Source: Enterobacter sp. C2
Lineage (GTDB): Bacteria; Pseudomonadota; Gammaproteobacteria; Enterobacterales; Enterobacteriaceae
Length of the DNA: 64,000 bases
Assembly (NCBI RefSeq): GCF_019880405.1
Contig: NZ_CP082269.1
Location: 3,968,001 to 4,032,000, forward strand
Direction: 5' to 3'
Below, piece after piece: positions 52,964-62,095 of the stretch. How positions within the stretch are numbered: the first letter of the stretch is position 1; each line of letters starts with the position of its first letter. The notes beneath the pieces are model-generated. The model was not told where the DNA came from. It was given only the letters and a program-made list of their open reading frames with translations, and did no database searches. Made by a program: the position numbers and the translations under genes.

Positions 52964-54340
52964 TCAACCCTCCTGCCCGGCGCGCAAACGGAACTCCTCA
53001 TCCTGCGCCACGGCCTGATCGGCTAAATCCGGATTAATCTCGCGCTTGATCTCAACGCCCAACCCGCGAAACGCCTCGGCCTGGGCGAGCAGGTTCCCCC
53101 GCCCGGAGGTGAGTTTTTTCATCGCCTGGCGGTAATTATCCTGCGCTTTCTCCAGGCTCTGCCCCACCGACGACATATCATCAACAAACAGCCGCATCTT
53201 GTCGTAGAGACGGCTGGCGCGCTCGGCGATCTGCTGCGCGTTGCGGCTCTGGTGCTCGTAGCGCCAGAGGTTCGCGATGGTGCGCAGGGCCACCAGCAGC
53301 GTGGTCGGGCTGACCAGCATGATGTTGTTTTTTAACGCCTCGGTGATCAGCTCAGGCTGTCGATCGAGGGCCACTAAAAAGGCCGGCTCGACGGGAATAA
53401 ACATCAGGACATAGTCAAGGGAGCGCAGGCCCGGCAGCTGCTGATAATCTTTACGCCCGAGCAGACGAATATGGCTGCGCACCGAGGCGATATGCTCCTG
53501 CAGCGCGCTTTCACGGGTGTACTCATCGTCAGCGTTGAAGTAGCGCTCATAGGCTACCAGGGTCATTTTGGCGTCGATGACCACATCTTTACCCTGCGGT
53601 AGCCGCACGATGACGTCAGGCTGCATCCTGGCGCGGGCTTCGGTTTCGATGCTGACCTGGGTTTCATACTCATAACCCGCCCGCAGGCCGGACGCCTCCA
53701 GCACGCGGGCCAGCACCACCTCGCCCCAGTTGCCCTGCGCTTTATTATCGCCTTTCAGGGCGCGGGTAAGGTTAATTGCTTCCTGCGCCATCTGGGCATT
53801 AAGCTGTTGTAAGTTGCGGATCTCGTGGGCAAGCGTGTGGCGCTCCTGCGCCTCTTTGCCAAAGCTGTCCTGCACCTGGCGACGGAAACCGTCCAGCTGT
53901 TCCCGCAGCGGAGAGAGAAGCCCGTGCAGACTCTGCCGGTTCTGCTCTTCAACCCGGCGATTGCTCTGCTCGAAGATACGGTTAGCGAGGTTTTCAAACT
54001 GCTCGCTCAGGCGCTGCTCGCTGTTGATCATCTGGCGGATTTTATCTTCCGCATGCAGCTGGGTAGACTCTAGCCGGGTGGTGACCTCGCGCAGATCGGC
54101 CTCCAGCGAGGTGTTGATCTCGCGCAGGCTGCGCAGTTCGTTATTCAGCAGTTCGCACTCGTCACGCCAGTGCTGGTTCTGTACCAGCCGCTGTCGCGCC
54201 GCGCTCAGTTCGATATCCAGCTCGCGCCGCTCTTCGGTAAGATCGGCCCGCAGACGATCGGCATGGGATTTTGTCGCCAGCCAGCCTATCAGCAAGCCGG
54301 CTATCGCCGCTGCCGCGCTGAGTAAAATTGAGATATCCAC
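52964..54340 (-). CDS. rmuC: DNA recombination protein RmuC
   Basis: RmuC is a predicted nuclease-like protein that limits inversion recombination. A single N-terminal membrane segment is followed by a long coiled coil (about residues 30-200) and a PD-(D/E)XK-like domain (QPDVIVRLPQGKDVVIDAKM). I chose the GTG at 54340 (MDISILLSAA) because AGGAGG lies just upstream and the E. coli protein also starts MDFSI; the ATG at 54361 would place this ribosome binding site inside the gene. It has 458 residues, shorter than E. coli at the C-terminal tail. Confidence 0.93.
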   Translation of the reverse strand: MDISILLSAAAAIAGLLIGWLATKSHADRLRADLTEERRELDIELSAARQRLVQNQHWRDECELLNNELRSLREINTSLEADLREVTTRLESTQLHAEDKIRQMINSEQRLSEQFENLANRIFEQSNRRVEEQNRQSLHGLLSPLREQLDGFRRQVQDSFGKEAQERHTLAHEIRNLQQLNAQMAQEAINLTRALKGDNKAQGNWGEVVLARVLEASGLRAGYEYETQVSIETEARARMQPDVIVRLPQGKDVVIDAKMTLVAYERYFNADDEYTRESALQEHIASVRSHIRLLGRKDYQQLPGLRSLDYVLMFIPVEPAFLVALDRQPELITEALKNNIMLVSPTTLLVALRTIANLWRYEHQSRNAQQIAERASRLYDKMRLFVDDMSSVGQSLEKAQDNYRQAMKKLTSGRGNLLAQAEAFRGLGVEIKREINPDLADQAVAQDEEFRLRAGQEG

Positions 54341-54431
54341 CCTGCCTCCTGCATAAACCACTTACCGATGCAAAATAAGAGTGTGCTGGATAGGTGTCCA
54401 GTTGGGAAGGATTTTCCTGCGAGGTACTACG

Positions 54432-54463
54432 CAAAACCGGCAGGCCGAGGAGATCGACCTGCC
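54432..54463 (-). terminator. udp terminator
   Basis: On the minus strand GGCAGGTCGA and TCGGCCTGCC pair (one G-T) around TCTCC and are followed by GGTTTTG. It lies 12 bases after the udp stop, before rmuC. Confidence 0.78.
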
Positions 54464-54474
54464 AGAGAGGAGCG

Positions 54475-55236
54475 TTAAGCCAGACGGCGCGCCGCTTCCA
54501 CCACGATTTTAATGGCGTGGCTTTCGGTCTGCTTCATGGTCTCTGCGTTCGGGATCTCTTGCTGGGTACGGTTGACGATCACGCCTGCTACCATACCGGC
54601 GCGCAGGCCCTGGCTGGAGCACATGGTCAACAGCGTGGCGGACTCCATCTCGTAGTTCATCACGCCCATTGACTGCCACTCTTCCATAGAGCCTTTGTAG
54701 CGGCTAACGACGCGGCCGGAGAAGGTGTCGTAACGCTCCTGGCCCGGGTAGAAGGTGTCAGACGAGGCGGTCACGCCGATATGGGTCGTTGCGCCCACCT
54801 CTTTAGCAGCCTCTACCAGCGCGGTGGTACAGGTGAAATCTGCTACCGCTGGGAACTCCATCGGCGCAAAGTGCAGGCTGGCTCCGTCGAGACGCACGGA
54901 GGCCGTGGTCACCAGTACGTCACCAACGTTGATGTGCGGCTGGATCGCGCCGGTGGTACCCACGCGCAGGAAAGTACGGATGCCCAGCTGCGCCAGCTCT
55001 TCAACGGCGATAGAGGTTGACGGGCCGCCGATACCGGTGGAGCAGACAATGATGGCTTTGCCATCCACTTCGGCGCGCCATGAGGTAAATTCGCGATGCG
55101 ATGCCAGCTTAACCGGCTTATCCATCAGCGCGGCGATCTTTTCCACTCGCTCCGGATCGCCAGGGACGATAGCCAGCGTTGCCCCCTGCAGATCGTTTTT
55201 GGTAAGGCCGAGGTGAAAAACATCAGACTTGGACAT
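54475..55236 (-). CDS. udp: Uridine phosphorylase
   Basis: Udp splits uridine with phosphate into uracil and ribose-1-phosphate. The ATG at 55236 ([15 protein letters not shown]) gives 253 residues as in E. coli. The phosphate-binding IVPGDPERV and [14 protein letters not shown], and the ribose-binding NYEMESATL motif are intact. A CRP-type site lies upstream, matching its known catabolite and CytR control. Confidence 0.98.
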   Translation of the reverse strand: MSKSDVFHLGLTKNDLQGATLAIVPGDPERVEKIAALMDKPVKLASHREFTSWRAEVDGKAIIVCSTGIGGPSTSIAVEELAQLGIRTFLRVGTTGAIQPHINVGDVLVTTASVRLDGASLHFAPMEFPAVADFTCTTALVEAAKEVGATTHIGVTASSDTFYPGQERYDTFSGRVVSRYKGSMEEWQSMGVMNYEMESATLLTMCSSQGLRAGMVAGVIVNRTQQEIPNAETMKQTESHAIKIVVEAARRLA

Positions 55237-55360
55237 AGGTGACTCCTTTGTGGGTCGATTCATCAGCAGAAGTAAAACGGTACTCTACAGAAGGCCATCG
55301 CATTTTTTCGTGACACCAATCACTCTGAAGAAAACTGTTTACATTAATTTTTCATCAAAA

Positions 55361-55376
55361 AGTGATCTGTATCACA
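55361..55376 (-). promoter_or_regulatory. CRP-binding site upstream of udp
   Basis: AGTGATCTGTATCACA matches the CRP consensus TGTGAN6TCACA in nine of ten positions. It lies about 125 bases before the udp start and 114 before dlhH, in the divergent promoter region. In E. coli udp is activated by CRP and repressed by CytR. Confidence 0.82.
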
Positions 55377-55489
55377 CTATGATGTTCTTCTTCGCCCGTT
55401 CGTCTTAAAGATAGTCTCTTCCGCACAGGATGATTTTGGCGTACTGGCTATAGTTACCTGATGCGCTAAATAAGGGTACGGAGATTGCC

Positions 55490-56302
55490 ATGACAACAGA
55501 AAAACAGCCCGGCTTTGCACCTGCAGCTTCACCTCACGCTTCCACCGCCGTTCGCACCTCTGAAGAGTCAATTCTGACCGGTGAGACGTCAATTCCCACT
55601 CAGGGAGAAAACATGCCCGCCTGGCATGCCCGGCCACAGGCTGCCGACGGCCCGCTGCCGGTAGTGATCGTCGTTCAGGAGATTTTCGGCGTGCACGAGC
55701 ATATTCGTGATATCTGTCGTCGGCTGGCGCAGGAGGGTTATCTGGCCATCGCGCCCGAACTCTACTTCCGTCAGGGCGATCCCAACGACTACAGCGATGT
55801 CCCCACGCTGTTTAAAGAGCTGGTTTCAACGGTGCCGGATGCGCAGGTATTAGCCGATCTCGATCACGTCGCCAACTGGGCGGCGCGCAACGGCGGTGAC
55901 GCGCACCGGCTTCTGCTTACGGGCTTTTGCTGGGGCGGACGCATCGCCTGGCTCTACGCTGCACATAACCCACAGCTGAAGGCAGCGGTGGCGTGGTACG
56001 GCAAGCTGGTAGGCGATAAAACCCTGAACTCGCCGACGCATCCGGTGGATATCGCCACCGATCTGAACGCGCCAGTGCTGGGTCTATACGGTGCACAGGA
56101 TGGCAGTATTCCGCTTGATACCGTAGAAACCATGCGTCACGCCCTGCGTGCTGCCAACGCGGAGGCGGAGATCGTGGTCTATCCCGATGCCGGACATGCC
56201 TTTAACGCCGACTATCGTCCGAGCTACCACGAAGAGTCAGCCAAAGAGGGCTGGCAGCGCATGCTGGCATGGTTTGCCCAGTACGGCGAAAAGCGAAGCT
56301 AG
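55490..56302 (+). CDS. dlhH: Dienelactone hydrolase family protein
   Basis: This cytosolic 270-residue alpha/beta hydrolase is the counterpart of E. coli YsgA/DlhH. The Cys nucleophile lies in GFCWGGR, the acid in the GLYGAQDGS region, and the His in DAGHAFNADYRP, the Cys-Asp-His triad of dienelactone hydrolases. Its natural substrate in enterics is not settled. It is divergent from udp and converges with the inserted HAD gene. Confidence 0.95.
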   Translation: MTTEKQPGFAPAASPHASTAVRTSEESILTGETSIPTQGENMPAWHARPQAADGPLPVVIVVQEIFGVHEHIRDICRRLAQEGYLAIAPELYFRQGDPNDYSDVPTLFKELVSTVPDAQVLADLDHVANWAARNGGDAHRLLLTGFCWGGRIAWLYAAHNPQLKAAVAWYGKLVGDKTLNSPTHPVDIATDLNAPVLGLYGAQDGSIPLDTVETMRHALRAANAEAEIVVYPDAGHAFNADYRPSYHEESAKEGWQRMLAWFAQYGEKRS

Positions 56303-56310
56303 CGTACCCT

Positions 56311-56336
56311 GCCGGGCGGCTTAAAAATCGCCCGGT
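56311..56336. terminator. Hairpin between dlhH and the HAD gene
   Basis: CCGGGCG (56312-56318) pairs with CGCCCGG (56329-56335). It separates convergent dlhH from the phosphatase operon and overlaps the last codons of the HAD gene. No long T-run follows. Confidence 0.5.
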
Positions 56337-56776
56337 GCACACTGCAGGCAGGTCAGCCCTTCCGCACGCCAGAAATCCACCACCGCCTGACGATCGTCGA
56401 TCACCAGCCAGGGGGCGTAGCCGTCTGCTTTTATCTGCTGCAGCAGCGTCTTCTTCACTACTTCATCCGGAAGCATGTCCTCCCCGTCCGGCCGAAGATA
56501 GAGCGCATCGAAAGGAATACAGTGCCGCTCCAGCCACTCCTGGGTATGGCGCTGGAAGCTGGCAGGCCGTCCGCTGCAGATCACGATCTTCTGCTGCTGG
56601 GCGCTGAGCAGCCCTACCAGACGGCTAATGGCCACGCTCGGCAGCGCCTCCGCCATGTGGGCGAAAAAGGGCTGCCACTGCTTTTCCGGGCCTAATACCC
56701 ACTCGCGTACCGCCTCGGCGTCAAACTCGGCCAGGGTACCGTCGATATCTACAATCACACATTGTTCATTCAGCAT
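56321..56776 (-). CDS. HAD-family phosphatase, polynucleotide-kinase-phosphatase-like
   Basis: This 151-residue protein has the HAD catalytic motif VDIDGTLAEF at the N-terminus, with both aspartates, motif II in VICSGRP, and the acidic motif WLVIDDRQAVVDFW near the C-terminus. Its layout without a large cap resembles the phosphatase domain of T4 polynucleotide kinase, so a small or nucleotide-type phosphomonoester is possible. It is the last gene of an operon of six, its ATG overlapping the previous stop by 11 bases. The real substrate is unknown. Confidence 0.82.
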   Translation of the reverse strand: MLNEQCVIVDIDGTLAEFDAEAVREWVLGPEKQWQPFFAHMAEALPSVAISRLVGLLSAQQQKIVICSGRPASFQRHTQEWLERHCIPFDALYLRPDGEDMLPDEVVKKTLLQQIKADGYAPWLVIDDRQAVVDFWRAEGLTCLQCAPGDF

Positions 56777-57323
56777 TCATCTTCTCCAGCGGGATCATTT
56801 TCCAATCATCAGGGGTAGCGCCGGGCAGGATCCAGAGCGGGGCAACGTTGCCGATCCGCTCGCCATGGGGCGTGCCGGTCGCCAGCAGGCGGATCACACG
56901 AAACACGCCAGAGTGCGCCACAATCAGCGGCGTGTCGTACTGCGCCAGCAGGGTATTCAACGCCTCGGTCACGCGCCGGCAGAAAGGCAGCCAGGCTTCG
57001 CCGTTCGGCGGCGTCTCCTCGTAGGGGGTCTGCTCGCTAAGGGGACGACATTCAAGGTCTCCCCAGTCTCGCTCGCGCAGGTCGGGAACCTGCGTCAGCG
57101 ATGCCCCAGGCAGTAATAGCTCTGCGGTACGCCGGGCACGCTGCTGCGGGCTAACGGCAACAATGCGCCAGGGGTGGTTGGCCAGTAGCGGTGCGGCATC
57201 GCGGGCCTGCTGCTCGCCCGTCGCGGTGAGCGGTACTTCGGTACGTCCGCCAATCAGGCGATCGCGGTTAAGCGGCGTCTGGCCATGGCGAACAAAGACA
57301 AAAGGCTTAGGCAGTAGCGTCAT
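56766..57323 (-). CDS. Histidine phosphatase family protein
   Basis: This 185-residue protein is a branch-1 histidine phosphatase (the phosphoglycerate-mutase/CobC/SixA group). The phosphohistidine motif FVRHGQTPLN is at residues 9-18, with a second Arg in GGRTEVPLT and the second His in LIVAHSGVFRVI. The family removes phosphate from many small molecules. It starts inside the end of the metallo-beta-lactamase-fold gene (17-base overlap) and overlaps the HAD gene, so all three hydrolases are probably made together. Confidence 0.85.
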   Translation of the reverse strand: MTLLPKPFVFVRHGQTPLNRDRLIGGRTEVPLTATGEQQARDAAPLLANHPWRIVAVSPQQRARRTAELLLPGASLTQVPDLRERDWGDLECRPLSEQTPYEETPPNGEAWLPFCRRVTEALNTLLAQYDTPLIVAHSGVFRVIRLLATGTPHGERIGNVAPLWILPGATPDDWKMIPLEKMNAE

Positions 57324-58377
57324 GTTTTATCCTGAAATGGGGCTGGGTAAGGATGTCGCAGCCCAGCGTCTGCTGCCAAAGTACGGCGTCATCAACAGGG
57401 GTAAACAGCGGTACTAACTGGCGACAGCCCAGCATTGCCACCAGCCTTTGTAAGCAGCGACGCGTGGGATGAACGTTCCAGCGGCAGAAATCCACCTCGC
57501 CTCGTTGATGCTGCTCGCGGGCGCGGTGATTCATATGCCCGGTAAACAGGGTGCGGTGGCGGAAATCAGCGCGCCGCCGCAGTTCGCCCGCGATGCCCTG
57601 CTGCCCATCCGGGTCGGCGGCCAAAATCACCGGCGCGTCAGCGGTCAACGACGACAGGTCACGTACCCGCTGCCGCAGCTCATGCTCTACGCCGGGGATC
57701 AGGCTGCCATCGTTATCTTCCGCCATCAGCGTCAGCATCTCCCGGCAGGCATCATCCATCGTCACGTCACTCATGCCACGACGCGCCAGCAGCAGCGCCA
57801 TCTCCACCGCCCGTCCAGAAGGCGGAACCGGACAGAGCACCGGCCGCTGCACGTGCAGCCACAGAGCCTCAAACTGCTGATGCTGGGGCGTATCGTACAG
57901 GCCATACGAAGCGTCCATCAGCGCGACTGCCGCAGGCGGCGGCGGATCGAAATGAAACAGCGCCGACTCCAGGCTCACGTCGCCGCTGTAGAACAGCCCC
58001 CCTGGCACATCGAGGTGGAACCAGATCCCGCCCCAGGCATGGCCGCTGCTGCCGGTGGTTACCCTCAATTCGCCGAGGGAAAACTGACCGCGCACCGGTA
58101 TCGGGTGAATGTTCGATCCTGGCGGCAACGCGCGGGCCGTTACGGCGCTACAATAGATCGGCACCGAGGCGGGCAACCGCGCCAGGCCAGCAATATGATC
58201 GATATGATCGTGACTGAGCAGCACGGCATCCAGACGATCCGGCACTGGCCAGTCGTCGGCTCCCGGCTCCAGCGAGCCCCCGGCGTCCAGCAGAATGCGC
58301 TGTGTGGGGGTGGTCACCAGAATAGCGGCGGGCGTTTTGTCATGCAGCCCGCTGATAATCTCAATCTGCGCCGTCAC
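57307..58377 (-). CDS. Metallo-beta-lactamase-fold hydrolase, candidate phosphodiesterase
   Basis: This 356-residue protein has the two-metal motif LSHDHIDH (HxHxDH), preceded by LLDAGG and followed by SSGHAWGG and FYSGDVSLE, where further metal ligands are expected. The C-terminal half contains VILAADPDGQQG and GHMNHRA, recalling the beta-CASP/RNase J type or a divergent PhnP-like phosphodiesterase. It has no signal peptide. It starts at a GTG in a GTGA overlap with the ATPase stop, so it is translationally coupled to the transporter. I infer hydrolysis of a phosphodiester substrate. Confidence 0.78.
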   Translation of the reverse strand: MTAQIEIISGLHDKTPAAILVTTPTQRILLDAGGSLEPGADDWPVPDRLDAVLLSHDHIDHIAGLARLPASVPIYCSAVTARALPPGSNIHPIPVRGQFSLGELRVTTGSSGHAWGGIWFHLDVPGGLFYSGDVSLESALFHFDPPPPAAVALMDASYGLYDTPQHQQFEALWLHVQRPVLCPVPPSGRAVEMALLLARRGMSDVTMDDACREMLTLMAEDNDGSLIPGVEHELRQRVRDLSSLTADAPVILAADPDGQQGIAGELRRRADFRHRTLFTGHMNHRAREQHQRGEVDFCRWNVHPTRRCLQRLVAMLGCRQLVPLFTPVDDAVLWQQTLGCDILTQPHFRIKHDATA

Positions 58378-59399
58378 GCCGCCTCCAGCCGCCAGCCCTG
58401 ATGCAGGCGCACGGCGGTGAGCTGCTGCTCGCGCAGCGGCAGGTGATGGAAGGCCGTGAGCGGCTGACCGTCGGCCAGGCGCAGCGCCAGCAGGTAGCGC
58501 TCCCCCTGATAGATACAGTTTTCGACGGTAGCGGCCAGGCCGCCCTCGCCTATTTCAACGTGCTCGGGGCGTACCAGCACAGGTTGGCGCACGCCATCGC
58601 TCACGCTCAGGCCATGATGAAGCTGTATGCCATCCAGATGGCGTTCCTGCGTTGCGCTCGCAAGGTTCAGCACGCTGCCCTTGCCAATAAACCCCGCAAC
58701 CCATGCACTGTGCGGCTGCTGATAGAGTTCCTGCGGCGTTCCCCACTGCATCAGCTCGCCCCGATGCATCACCGCGATATGGCTGGCCAGCGCCATCGCC
58801 TCAGCCTGATCGTGGGTCACGTAGACAAAGGTTGCCCCGGTGCGGCGATGAAATTCGCGGAAGGTCTGCTCCATGGTGGCCCGCAGGTGACGATCGAGAT
58901 TCGCCAGCGGCTCGTCAAGCAGCACCACCTGCGGCTCGGAAACCAGGCAGCGCGCCAGCGCCACGCGTTGACGCTGCCCGCCGCTTAGATCCTGCGGCGA
59001 GCGGTCGGCATACGCCGCCAGCTCTACCACCTCAAGGGCAGCAAGCACCTGCTTATGCCGCGCCGCACCGCTCACTTTCTTCAGCTTCAGCGGATACCCA
59101 ACGTTCTCCGCTACCGTCATATGCGGCCAGAGGGCGTAGGATTGAAACACCATCCCCATATTGCGCGCCTCCGGCGGCAGATGAGTAACCGCATCGGCCA
59201 GCAACCGGTTGCCCAGCGTCAGGCGGCCACTGGAGAGCCGCTCCAGCCCGGCCAGTATGCGCAGGGTGGTGGTTTTCCCGCAGCCGCTTGGCCCGAGCAG
59301 CGCCGTAAATGCGCCTTCGGGAATGGTCAGGCTCAGATCGCGTACCACGGTCTGGTCGCCGAACGTTTTACTCAGGCTCTCCAGGCTCAGTTCTGCCAT
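58374..59399 (-). CDS. ABC importer ATP-binding protein
   Basis: The 341-residue ATPase has Walker A GPSGCGKTT, the Q-loop MVFQSYALWPH, signature LSGGQRQR, Walker B VVLLDEPLANLD and the H-loop VTHDQAEA. A C-terminal TOBE-like domain (from about residue 240) is typical of the iron/putrescine/2-aminoethylphosphonate importer class. It overlaps the permease stop by 13 bases. The substrate is not determined by this subunit. Confidence 0.93.
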   Translation of the reverse strand: MAELSLESLSKTFGDQTVVRDLSLTIPEGAFTALLGPSGCGKTTTLRILAGLERLSSGRLTLGNRLLADAVTHLPPEARNMGMVFQSYALWPHMTVAENVGYPLKLKKVSGAARHKQVLAALEVVELAAYADRSPQDLSGGQRQRVALARCLVSEPQVVLLDEPLANLDRHLRATMEQTFREFHRRTGATFVYVTHDQAEAMALASHIAVMHRGELMQWGTPQELYQQPHSAWVAGFIGKGSVLNLASATQERHLDGIQLHHGLSVSDGVRQPVLVRPEHVEIGEGGLAATVENCIYQGERYLLALRLADGQPLTAFHHLPLREQQLTAVRLHQGWRLEAA

Positions 59400-61099
59400 G
59401 GGATCACTCCTTTGGGTAGATAGCGGCTCAGGCCGCTCAGCATCAGCATCACCAGTGCTACCAGCGCGACGACCATCACGGAGATGGCGGAGGCCAGCAC
59501 CTTATCGCCACTCTCATCAAGGTTGAATATGACCACGCCAAGGGTCTCCTTGCCCGCGCTCCACAGCAGGGCAGAGACGGTCAACTCATTCACCGCCGTC
59601 AGAAACACCAGTAGCGCGCCGGCAAAGGCCGCCGGAGCCAGCAGGGGCAGGACGATATGCCGCAGCCGTTGGGAAAAGTTGGCTCCCGCCAGGCTGGCCG
59701 CCTCCTCCATCGCTGGATCAAGCTGGAGCATGCTGTTGTGCAGCGGCTTCAGGCAGACGGTGAAAAAGCGCGCCAGGTAGGCGAAGAAGATGATCAGCAG
59801 CGTGCCGCTCAGGCTGATGCCGATAATGGGCAGCGGGCGGGCGAACAGCAGGATGCAGGCAATAGCCAGCACCACCCCCGGCAGGGTATAGGGAATGTCG
59901 ATGGCGCTGTGCAGCCAGCGCAGCGGACGCGCCGGGAAACGAACCAGCAGCCACGCCAGCGGCAGGCTCAGCAGCATCAGCACCAGTGCGGCAGAGACCG
60001 AGAGCAGCAGGCTGTTGCTCAGCGCGCGCCAGGTGGCACTGCCGCTCTCCAGCATCGCCTGGTAAGCGTTAAAGGTCAGGGTGTTGACCGTCAGCGGCAC
60101 GCCAAGGGTTGGCACCAGCGAGGTCGCAATGAGCGCCAGCAGCGGAGCCAGCAGAATAGCAGCCAGCACCGCGCCCAACAGCAGCTCGGTAGCAAGACGC
60201 CACCTGCCAAGCTGAAAATCGAGCGCCCGTCCGGCCATGCCGATCAGCGGCAGCGCATGGCGGCGCTGTAGATAGCCCTGCAGCGAGACAATGCCAATCG
60301 CCAACACGCCCATCAGCACCGACAGCGCGGCTACGTCGCTCAGCATCGACGGTCCGAAGCTGGACAGCGACTGGTAGATCTGAATCGGCAGCACAAAATA
60401 GGAGATGGGGATGCCCAGCATCGCCGGAATACCAAAGTTACCCAGCGCGGAGACAAAGGCGATCGCCGCTCCGGCCCACAGCGCGGTGCGGCACAGCGGC
60501 AGCACGATGTCGATAAACACCCGCCACAGCGACGCGCCGTTCAGCCGCGCCGCCTCGATCTGCTCTTTCGGCAGGCACTGAAGCTGGGTGCGCAGGGCCA
60601 AAAAGACCAGCGGCGCATGCTGGATCCCCAGCAGCAGGGCGATCCCCTCCGGGGAGTAGAGCGGATTGGCGCTGCCGAACGACGGCGCGATGCCGAGACT
60701 ATTAAGCAGGATGCTGCTCGGCCCGAAGAGCTGGAGCCAGCTCAGGGCGGTCACCTGAGGCGGGATCATCATCGGCAGCATAAACAGGAATACCCAGACT
60801 TGCTTGAAGCGGATATTGGTCAGCGCGAGGCAGAAGGCAAACAGTCCGCCCAGCAGCAGCGAGAGCAGCGTGCCCAGGCCGCTGGTATAGAGGCTATGGG
60901 AGAGCGCGGTCCAGGTCGTCGGGTTGCTGAGAACGCGCCACAGGCTGCTACTGCTCCCCTGCTGCCAGTCGAGCAGCGCTGAGACCAGCAGCCGCAGACT
61001 CGGCAGCAGGCTGAGCAGCGCCACCAGGCCGAGCAGCAACCAGAGCAGCCCCTTCGGCGGGCCGCTGCTGGCGGGTTGTCGGAGGGTCATGGTGGTCAT
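59387..61099 (-). CDS. ABC importer permease, two fused transmembrane domains
   Basis: This 570-residue inner-membrane protein carries two copies of the binding-protein-dependent transport domain, each with about six helices, as in FbpB-type ferric and fused AEP-type permeases. The EAA cytoplasmic loops are visible as EAARLNGASLWRVFIDIVLP in the first half and EEAASLAGANFSQRLRHIVLP in the second. It starts three bases after the binding-protein gene ends. The substrate is unknown. Confidence 0.9.
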   Translation of the reverse strand: MTTMTLRQPASSGPPKGLLWLLLGLVALLSLLPSLRLLVSALLDWQQGSSSSLWRVLSNPTTWTALSHSLYTSGLGTLLSLLLGGLFAFCLALTNIRFKQVWVFLFMLPMMIPPQVTALSWLQLFGPSSILLNSLGIAPSFGSANPLYSPEGIALLLGIQHAPLVFLALRTQLQCLPKEQIEAARLNGASLWRVFIDIVLPLCRTALWAGAAIAFVSALGNFGIPAMLGIPISYFVLPIQIYQSLSSFGPSMLSDVAALSVLMGVLAIGIVSLQGYLQRRHALPLIGMAGRALDFQLGRWRLATELLLGAVLAAILLAPLLALIATSLVPTLGVPLTVNTLTFNAYQAMLESGSATWRALSNSLLLSVSAALVLMLLSLPLAWLLVRFPARPLRWLHSAIDIPYTLPGVVLAIACILLFARPLPIIGISLSGTLLIIFFAYLARFFTVCLKPLHNSMLQLDPAMEEAASLAGANFSQRLRHIVLPLLAPAAFAGALLVFLTAVNELTVSALLWSAGKETLGVVIFNLDESGDKVLASAISVMVVALVALVMLMLSGLSRYLPKGVIPWQN

Positions 61100-61102
61100 C
61101 AG

Positions 61103-62080
61103 TTAGCGGTTTCCAAACAGATCGTCGAAGCGTTTTTTATTGGCGTCGGTATCCGCCAGCGCCTTCGCCGGGTCATACGGCATCAGCTTGATGCTCTCTC
61201 GCGCGGGGAAGCCTTCCGGGGCCGGGAGGTTCGCATCGGCAGGCAGGTAGCCCTGCTTCAGCACCAGGCGCTGACCCGCATCCGACAGCACAAAGTCGAT
61301 AAAGGCTTTTGCCCCGTCCGGGTTTTTCGCCTTCTTCAGCATGGCTACCGGCTCGGTCACGATGCTGACGCCCTCTTTCGGGAACACGAACTCAATCGGC
61401 GCGCCCTTGGCCTTTTCGCGGATCGCCATGTAGTCCACCAGCACGCCATAGCCCTTGCTGCCAGAGGTGATGGCGTTCATCACCGCGCCGTTTCCGCTCT
61501 GCGGCATCGCGCCGTTAGCCTTCAGCTTTTCGTACCAGGCAAAGCCGAGCTGCGGATCGTTCAGCAGCGTCGCCATATGGATCTGCGCCGCGCCAGAGTA
61601 GAGCGGGCTGGGCAGCGTGGTCATGTTCTTGAGTTCAGGCTTGAGCAGATCCTGCCACGAGCCAGGCTTCACCGGTGCCCGGGTGTTGTAGGCAATCCCG
61701 GTGGTGATCAGCTTGGTGCCGTAGTAGTAGCCCTGCGGATCGTACAGCTGCGCATCGTAGCGGCTGGCTTCAGGCGATTTATAGGCCGCCAGCAGATCCT
61801 GCTTTTTGAGGGACTCCATGGTGACGCTGTCGGCGATCAGCAGTACGTCCGGCGCGGCACCGCCCGCTGCCAGTTCAGCCTGCAGGCGCGCCGTGAGTTT
61901 GGTGGTTCCGTCGCGGATCCATTTGACCTCAATATCCGGGTGCGCCTTTTCGAAGGCGGTAACAGTCATCTGGGCATCTTCGTTCGGCTGGCTGGTATAG
62001 AGCGTCAGCGTGGAGGCGGCGAAAGCCGGCGTGCTTAATGCGGTTACGATAACGGCGGCCAGCGCGGTGTGCTTACTCAT
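61103..62080 (-). CDS. Periplasmic substrate-binding protein of ABC importer
   Basis: The 325-residue protein starts with a signal peptide (MSKHTALAAVIVTALSTPAFA, cut after AFA), then LTLYTSQPNEDAQMTVTAFEK, the opening of family-1 binding proteins of the iron/AEP class. The iron-coordinating paired tyrosines of FbpA are not obvious at the usual late position, so an anionic organic ligand such as a phosphonate or phosphate ester is more likely. It is first in the operon, behind a predicted PHO-box promoter and divergent from the DeoR-type gene. Confidence 0.88.
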   Translation of the reverse strand: MSKHTALAAVIVTALSTPAFAASTLTLYTSQPNEDAQMTVTAFEKAHPDIEVKWIRDGTTKLTARLQAELAAGGAAPDVLLIADSVTMESLKKQDLLAAYKSPEASRYDAQLYDPQGYYYGTKLITTGIAYNTRAPVKPGSWQDLLKPELKNMTTLPSPLYSGAAQIHMATLLNDPQLGFAWYEKLKANGAMPQSGNGAVMNAITSGSKGYGVLVDYMAIREKAKGAPIEFVFPKEGVSIVTEPVAMLKKAKNPDGAKAFIDFVLSDAGQRLVLKQGYLPADANLPAPEGFPARESIKLMPYDPAKALADTDANKKRFDDLFGNR

Positions 62081-62095
62081 GATCTCTTCCCTCTG

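Noticed and set aside
59657..62038. Plus-strand open frames of 200-320 codons opposite the permease and the binding-protein gene
   Set aside because: They are antisense shadows of well-supported transporter genes, with Arg/Gln/His-rich, low-complexity translations.
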